Shown: positions 58,740 to 64,000 of the stretch, piece after piece
Numbering within the stretch: position 1 is the first letter of the stretch
Layout: the number at the start of each line of letters is the position of its first letter
From: Phorcus lineatus
Taxonomy: Eukaryota > Mollusca > Gastropoda > Trochida > Trochidae
Assembly (NCBI GenBank): GCA_921293015.1
Contig: OV121086.1
Span: 46,145,402-46,209,401, forward strand
DNA: 64,000 bases
Reading direction: 5' to 3'
Notes under the pieces: generated by a model
Database searches by the model: none
The model's input: the letters and a program-made list of their open reading frames with translations, nothing else
Told to the model about the DNA's origin: nothing
Made by a program: the position numbers and the translations under genes

Positions 58740-59825
58740 CTATATGCATTGTGTTTGTTTTTCGGTTTGCAATTTGAAAACATTTCTTCATCTGGACCTG
58801 CTTGTTTAAGTGGAAATACATTGGTTACCATAATGAAGATTTTCTGTTACCTTTTGTCATAAGAACCTTCTCGTTTTCTCTGATTTAAGACTCCAGCCAA
58901 TCATACCTCACATCCCATGAGCAATCTTTGGCTAGATGTGTTTGTAAAATATCAGATAACTGTTTCATAAGAATTACACAATAAGAAAACCCTCTCCTGA
59001 ATAAGTATAAAACACCCAAGATTGAATTATTTCAAGTTCATGGTGGTGGCAAGTTTTATATCCACAAAACCCCAAAGGCATACATTGGAGTAAGTTGGCA
59101 AACTATGGATGATGCTGTACTCAAAGAAGCATTTCAACAAAACTGAACTACATGAAGAGGGTGTTCTACAGCAGGCTTTGATCCCAGACCTTTGTCGATA
59201 GTTGAACAAGCCCACCACTGAGCTATCCTGACCAGAGAAAATATATGGTCATGTTTTACTATGTTTTGTGAATTTTTTTGGGTCAATTTCATCCATTTTC
59301 ACCCTTTCACATGTTTGCACCCTTTCCCATTATGGTTATGTGTGTCTCACAATACAATAAATCTAATATATTATGTTCTTAAATGATCTACTTGATCTCA
59401 GACGTTTCATTAAGGTCCATACAAGCATAAACCAATAACCTCAACTGATAAAGTTGATGCCACTGTCAAAGCAATGTCAGTAATCGTGTAATATGCTCAC
59501 CTTGCTTGAAGGTCAAGGTCAACTAGAGCTGCTAGTTAGGATTGTTCTTGGCCAGGGGTCGATCTAGGTCAAAGTTCATTAGTCATGGAATTATCTGGTG
59601 TTTCTTACTCCGCTTGAGGATAAGATTACCTGAAAGAAATGTAAAAACATTTTCAGACTAAGTTTTTTTGATTTTTTTTCGCCAAAAATTAGAGGGGGGG
59701 TGTTTTGGGTGGTTATTTGCCAATGAAAAATGTTAGTCCTCAACTAATGTCTAAATGCCCATCAATAAGGTAGTGGTCATTTATTACCAGGCTGTGTGGG
59801 CCGGGGTTTTTTCTCTTTGGATTGG
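58740..59825. other. Non-coding DNA
   Basis: No exon is supported. AAAATTAGAGGGGGGGTG near 59690 recalls transposon-end sequence but no element could be bounded. Confidence 0.35.
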
Positions 59826-59829
59826 ATTT

Positions 59830-59892
59830 TAAAATGTGGCCCTCCCCAACTCGACATACTTTTTTTCATTCCCCTCCCCCAAAGCATATCTA
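59830..59892 (-). repeat. Short dispersed repeat, copy 1
   Basis: GGCCCTCCCCAACTCGACATA..CCCTCCCCCAAAGCATAT matches GACCCTCCCCAACCTTTCATA..GACCCTCACCTGG at 61940-61985. The borders are unclear. Confidence 0.5.
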
Positions 59893-60451
59893 GGAAACTT
59901 CTTTAACTTTGTCTTTTGAAGATTTATGTTCAGTCCTACATTCAAAATGTTTTCTTTGATACTTTGAAGAAGTTTCACCTTTAAAAATAACACTTGAAAG
60001 AATGTTGAAAAGAAACAAATTAACCCGTCCATTGATGGGTTTAATGTGATGTCTGATAATGGCCTATAGTGTTTTAAATTCAGTTTCATTAGAAATGATT
60101 TTACAGCCAGCGTCTTAGAACATCAACTGCATATCAAAATATGTTTAGAATACCATTGCTTTATTAACATGGTGTAAATTTTATCTTTCAAAGTTGAATG
60201 AGTGCATTAAAACTTTACTTTAAAAGGCTCATTCTCTATTCATGTTAAAAATTCAAATCAAAATGGCTTTTTATCTATAAATAACAGAATACTTGAACAC
60301 TACTCACTCACACTCATATATCCCCACTTTCAACAGTGATCAAAATAGCTGCAGATACTGCACTAGTTTAAAATTCCATCAAAATACATAGGTCATGCCC
60401 ACATCATTCCACTGAAAACTTGAATTCATAAATTGATAAAGCCATTGAGGG

Positions 60452-61044
60452 CACAGGCCCTCGGATCATTAAAAAAATATATATAAAAAATTTATAAAAA
60501 AAATTAAATGGACGGCCGAAAGACAATTTCCATGCCCAACTTAATGCTGATGGGACAAGTGGCCGCTCGTCACCTTGACCCTATGGGTGTGTGGCCACAG
60601 CGAGTGATCTCGTTGGTTGGACGCAAAGATAGGAACTGGTACCTCTAAATCTCCATCTTGCAACCAATGAGATCTCTCGCTCCGGCCACACCTCCCATAG
60701 GGTCATGTTGACGGGCAGCCATTTGTCCCATCAGCATTAAGTTGGGCGTGGAAATCGTCTTTCGGCCGTCCTCATTAAATAACCCCAAAGATTCACTTGT
60801 TTAAGTGAGTTGGAGTAGAAAGGCAAATCATTTTAGAACATGTCTGCATAAATTTCATAATGATTGCGTGTCTTTATTTTAGCATTCGGTCAAGAAAGCG
60901 GGTGGGGGCGAATGGAATGTGTGACCTTTCCATATACTATTAACAGAAGTACAATTCTATTCAGGGGGTGTTCTCAAAAACTTTTTAAAATTTTGTTTTA
61001 AAGTCTTATTTGTTTAATTGTTTTTAATGATCCGAGGGCCTGTG
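60452..61044. mobile_element. Nested inverted-repeat element, 593 bp
   Basis: Outer ends CACAGGCCCTCGGATCATTA are exact inverted repeats of at least 24 bases (60452-60475 and 61021-61044). Inside, off centre, is a second inverted repeat with arms of about 110 bases (60511-60620 and 60661-60771). Those arms carry GGACGGCCGAAAGAC, CTTAATGCTGATGGGACAA and CCCTATGGG. This may be one MITE inserted in another. No coding frame is present. Confidence 0.85.
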
Positions 61045-61930
61045 ATGGTGGGACCATGGATGACATGTGTTTCGATTTCTGATGCTAGCATCTATTGGTT
61101 GCGAGATAAGCTTTGGACAATATGATTTCTTCAAAACATAAAATAAAAGTGTAAAATCTACAAATACTTTGAAAGTACAGGACCAGCAGTGTAAAAAGGC
61201 AAATCTTCATATCATAGGGACTAAATCAGCAATTTTCATAACATTAAAACTGTTAGTGTCTGAGTTTGATTTACACAAATTTAAACATCTTCATTAAGTG
61301 TGTAGCACAAGAAATCTGCAGAATTGTGAAGGTACATAACATAAGTATAATAAAGGCACATCGAGGAATCAAAGAAATTACATATGTTACATGTGTTACA
61401 GGTTACGTAATATTTAAACAATTAGTGTTTGAGCTATGAGATGAACAAAAGACATAGAGTATGGAAGTATGAATAAAGCAAAAGTTCCCAAATTTTTAAA
61501 TATCAACATTGGAATTTATTTATGAGATCTTTTATAAAAGTATGGTTATATTAAGAAATTTGCACATATAAGGCAATTTGATAGATTGTTATGGCTTCAT
61601 AAATTTGTATCATTGGGAAAGGTTACTATCATTCAAATATTAATAATTTGAGTCTATTTAGTGTCAAATATGCATCTATGTTGTATGAAAACTATAGAAA
61701 ACACCTTATATATATTAACTACTTGTATATATTTTCCATCCGACAGAACTACTTTCCTACATTTTGTTCTATAAATATAAGGAACATATTTTTATATAAG
61801 CATCAGTTTTTAAGAATATAAACCAGTCTTGCTCACATTCTTGAACTTTTTTCTTTCATATAAAAAGGCTTTATGATACTTTTTCAGCCCATCTTTCAAT
61901 TACTAAAGAAAGATGGTTTAATAATGGTCT
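61045..61930. other. AT-rich DNA, nothing recognised
   Basis: No open frame, repeat or splice pair of note. Confidence 0.4.
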
Positions 61931-61934
61931 ATTT

Positions 61935-61990
61935 TTAAATGACCCTCCCCAACCTTTCATATTTTTTATGACCCTCACCTGGTGGCTGTA
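61935..61990 (-). repeat. Short dispersed repeat, copy 2
   Basis: See 59830-59892. On the minus strand both begin within small open frames that end in similar peptides (..GEG-EKKY-ELGR), which reflects the shared DNA rather than a gene. Confidence 0.5.
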
Positions 61991-62414
61991 TATTTTTTTC
62001 TGACTGAAAACAAATACAAATCTTCTTCAGACATATTGGAGAGAAGAAATATCTGGTATTCAGTAGGAATGGATTTCTATTTAATAATGTAGTGACGATC
62101 AACTCAAGGAACAACACACAATGTCATCAGCAAGGGATTTGTTGAGATTTTACGGCACTTCATTTCCCAATGTGTTTTTTTTTGGTTACCTCTCTTTGGT
62201 CAACAATCTGTCACATGTTTTCTATGTCCAAATAATTGAGGTACAGCTTCTTTGGTTTGACCTATTTAGTTCACGGGAAGTGTGTGGGAGGGAAATTTGT
62301 CATTAGGTTGTCATTATATGGTTACAATTAGAGGGAATTGCAGAAAATAATACCCAAACCGGAGACTTGTAAATCATCAATGCCAAGACATCAGACTTGT
62401 TTTTTTTGGTTTTA

Positions 62415-62957
62415 GTATGATATTGAGAATTTCACTGTCTGTATGTATATATAAGATATCTTGATAGGAGTTCTTCATAAGTAAAACTATTAAAGTTTTA
62501 GTTTACTATTTAAAACATTTTACTTTTGTTTTAGTTCACATGTGTATACTCATTATTCAATTCCCTTTTTACTTTTTAGAATATCTTTTATTTATGGGAT
62601 AGACATGTTTTGTGAAATAATTGAACATGGTATTATGCAACCTTGCCAATTGTGTAAGAGCAGGTAATGTAAAGTAAATATGATATTGAGAATTTCAGTT
62701 TCAGTATATATAAATAAGTTATCTAAATAGGAGTTCTTTGTAAGTAAAAACTATTTAAGACATTTACTTTAGTTTTGGTTTACCATTGGTTTACCATTTA
62801 AAACATATCTACTTAAGTTATAGTTTACAAGGGTATACTCATTTTTCAGTTCCCCATATATATGTTTTAGAATATCATTGATTTACAGGATCTATGAATT
62901 TTGTGAAATAAATGAACATGGTATCACGTAACCATGGCGAGTTTGTAAGAGCAGGTC
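62415..62957 (+). repeat. Tandem duplication, unit about 265-270 bp
   Basis: GATATTGAGAATTTCA at 62417 and 62680 begins each copy. Both continue through AGGAGTTCTT, TATACTCATT, TTTTAGAATATC and GAACATGGTAT to GTAAGAGCAGGT. Identity is about 80%. Confidence 0.85.
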
Positions 62958-62959
62958 AG

Positions 62960-64000
62960 GTTGGGTAAATCTCTTCATTTAAATGCCTTCTGTATGCACT
63001 ATTCAGCTTTGAAGTCTGAATTTTAATTTTCTTAACGATGGGTAGTCTGTGATATCATCTTAAAGGATGACTGTGGGTGAAATATTTCACTTTAGCTTCT
63101 GTATATTATGTAATGTGAGAATACAACTTCATTTTTTACTTGGTACAGTCAAGAATTACAACAAAACAAAATGTACACAAAACAAGTCTTTTGTTGAAAA
63201 TAAGGCCTGGCAAATGTTAAATGCTATATAAATGAATTTACACGAAGCATTTTATAACACAAAAGGGGTGTATAAACCAAGGTAATTTAAATACACGGTG
63301 TATCAAACTGCCAGCAGGTACTTGAGGACTGAGCACAATGAGCGTAATTAATCCCCTCGAAGATTTGTCGCTTCATATACATGTATAACAATGAAGGATC
63401 TTAAGGAAACATTTTGCTGTCTTTCTTGCAGCACAGAATTTAAAAGCATTGATGCATGCTGATATTTTGTAGATATAAATTATTTACAAATAATGCATAT
63501 ATTTCAATATCTGATCTGAAGTTGAACACGCTATATTAACCACTCTGCTATCCTTCCCACACTAATGAACTCAGGTAAACTTCTATGTAAATTACTTGGA
63601 AAGTATGTTTTGATTTAATCATAAATTTTCAGAAGTATTTAATGATACATAGAGTTGTGAGAATATATTGTAGTATTGAGAGTCTTGATACTTAACCTGA
63701 CGATATACATATCTTGATAAGTATCATGGAGTTTAAAATTGTTTATTTTGCCAAAAAATTAAGGTGTTTGTGAAAAATAAATCTTCCTTTTCATCAAAAT
63801 TCCCTTAAAATAGTGTATTGTGACCTGTATTGTATCGTCAAGTCTCTGTATGGTCATGCCTCTAATGCAACGTAACATTAAATCCACATAAACTATTAAA
63901 CTGTCAATATTCAAATTAATATACAGCCTGAAAGTTAAATGGTAAATGCAACTGGCATGTTTACATTTTGTATAAAGTATCTATGAAGTTATATTATATT
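62960..64000. other. AT-rich DNA to the window end
   Basis: A donor-like ACTCAG/GTAAAC occurs near 63573 without a clear acceptor. No gene is supported. Confidence 0.35.

Overview
This window looks like a piece of an animal nuclear genome, most likely an invertebrate such as a mollusc. It is AT-rich, has almost no long open frames, shows intron-type splice signals, and is full of short inverted-repeat transposons (MITEs), tRNA-derived SINE-like sequences, minisatellites and microsatellites. There are no bacterial operons, ribosome-binding-site spacing or phage genes. The species cannot be fixed from the sequence alone.

Only one long, certain gene is present: an intact piggyBac-family transposase (664 aa, minus strand, 53004-54998). 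It sits in a complete 5.5 kb transposon (51243-56787) with TTAA target duplications. A second, opposite-facing 2.1 kb relative (48456-50532) has the same two ends but no transposase. The full element landed inside an older MITE (family A). An uninterrupted family A copy at 43346-43819 shows the empty site, so the insertion and its TTAA duplication can be read directly.

Layout. 1-10 kb: mostly non-coding DNA with a degenerate repeat, SINE-like heads, a family A MITE and one convincing terminal-type exon (6838-7167). 10-11 kb: a short candidate internal exon. 11-28 kb: two tandem copies of a block (about 7.4 and 9.3 kb). The second copy has an extra 3 kb holding a 157-bp satellite array, and both end in runs of degenerate tRNA-like box A/box B units. 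28-31 kb: a 52-bp minisatellite and a dispersed 145-bp repeat. 31-36 kb: diverged local duplications, candidate exons at 34.65-35.13 kb and a long perfect-looking hairpin. 36.8-37.3 kb: a dead Tc1-like transposase. 38.3-40.3 kb: a 95-bp minisatellite and two family B MITEs.

41.5 kb onward: a GC-richer promoter-like patch with a CTCF-like site and a CACGTG box precedes a convincing first coding exon (41555-41662), followed by a perfect DR1 nuclear-receptor site. Three small candidate exons in compatible phase follow at 48030, 57100 and 58530. If they belong to the same gene, the piggyBac elements sit in one of its introns. From 59 to 64 kb there are a nested inverted-repeat element, short dispersed repeats and a 265-bp tandem duplication.

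Host-gene calls are short exons judged by splice signals and open frame only. No transcript or homology evidence was available, and none of the host products was recognised.
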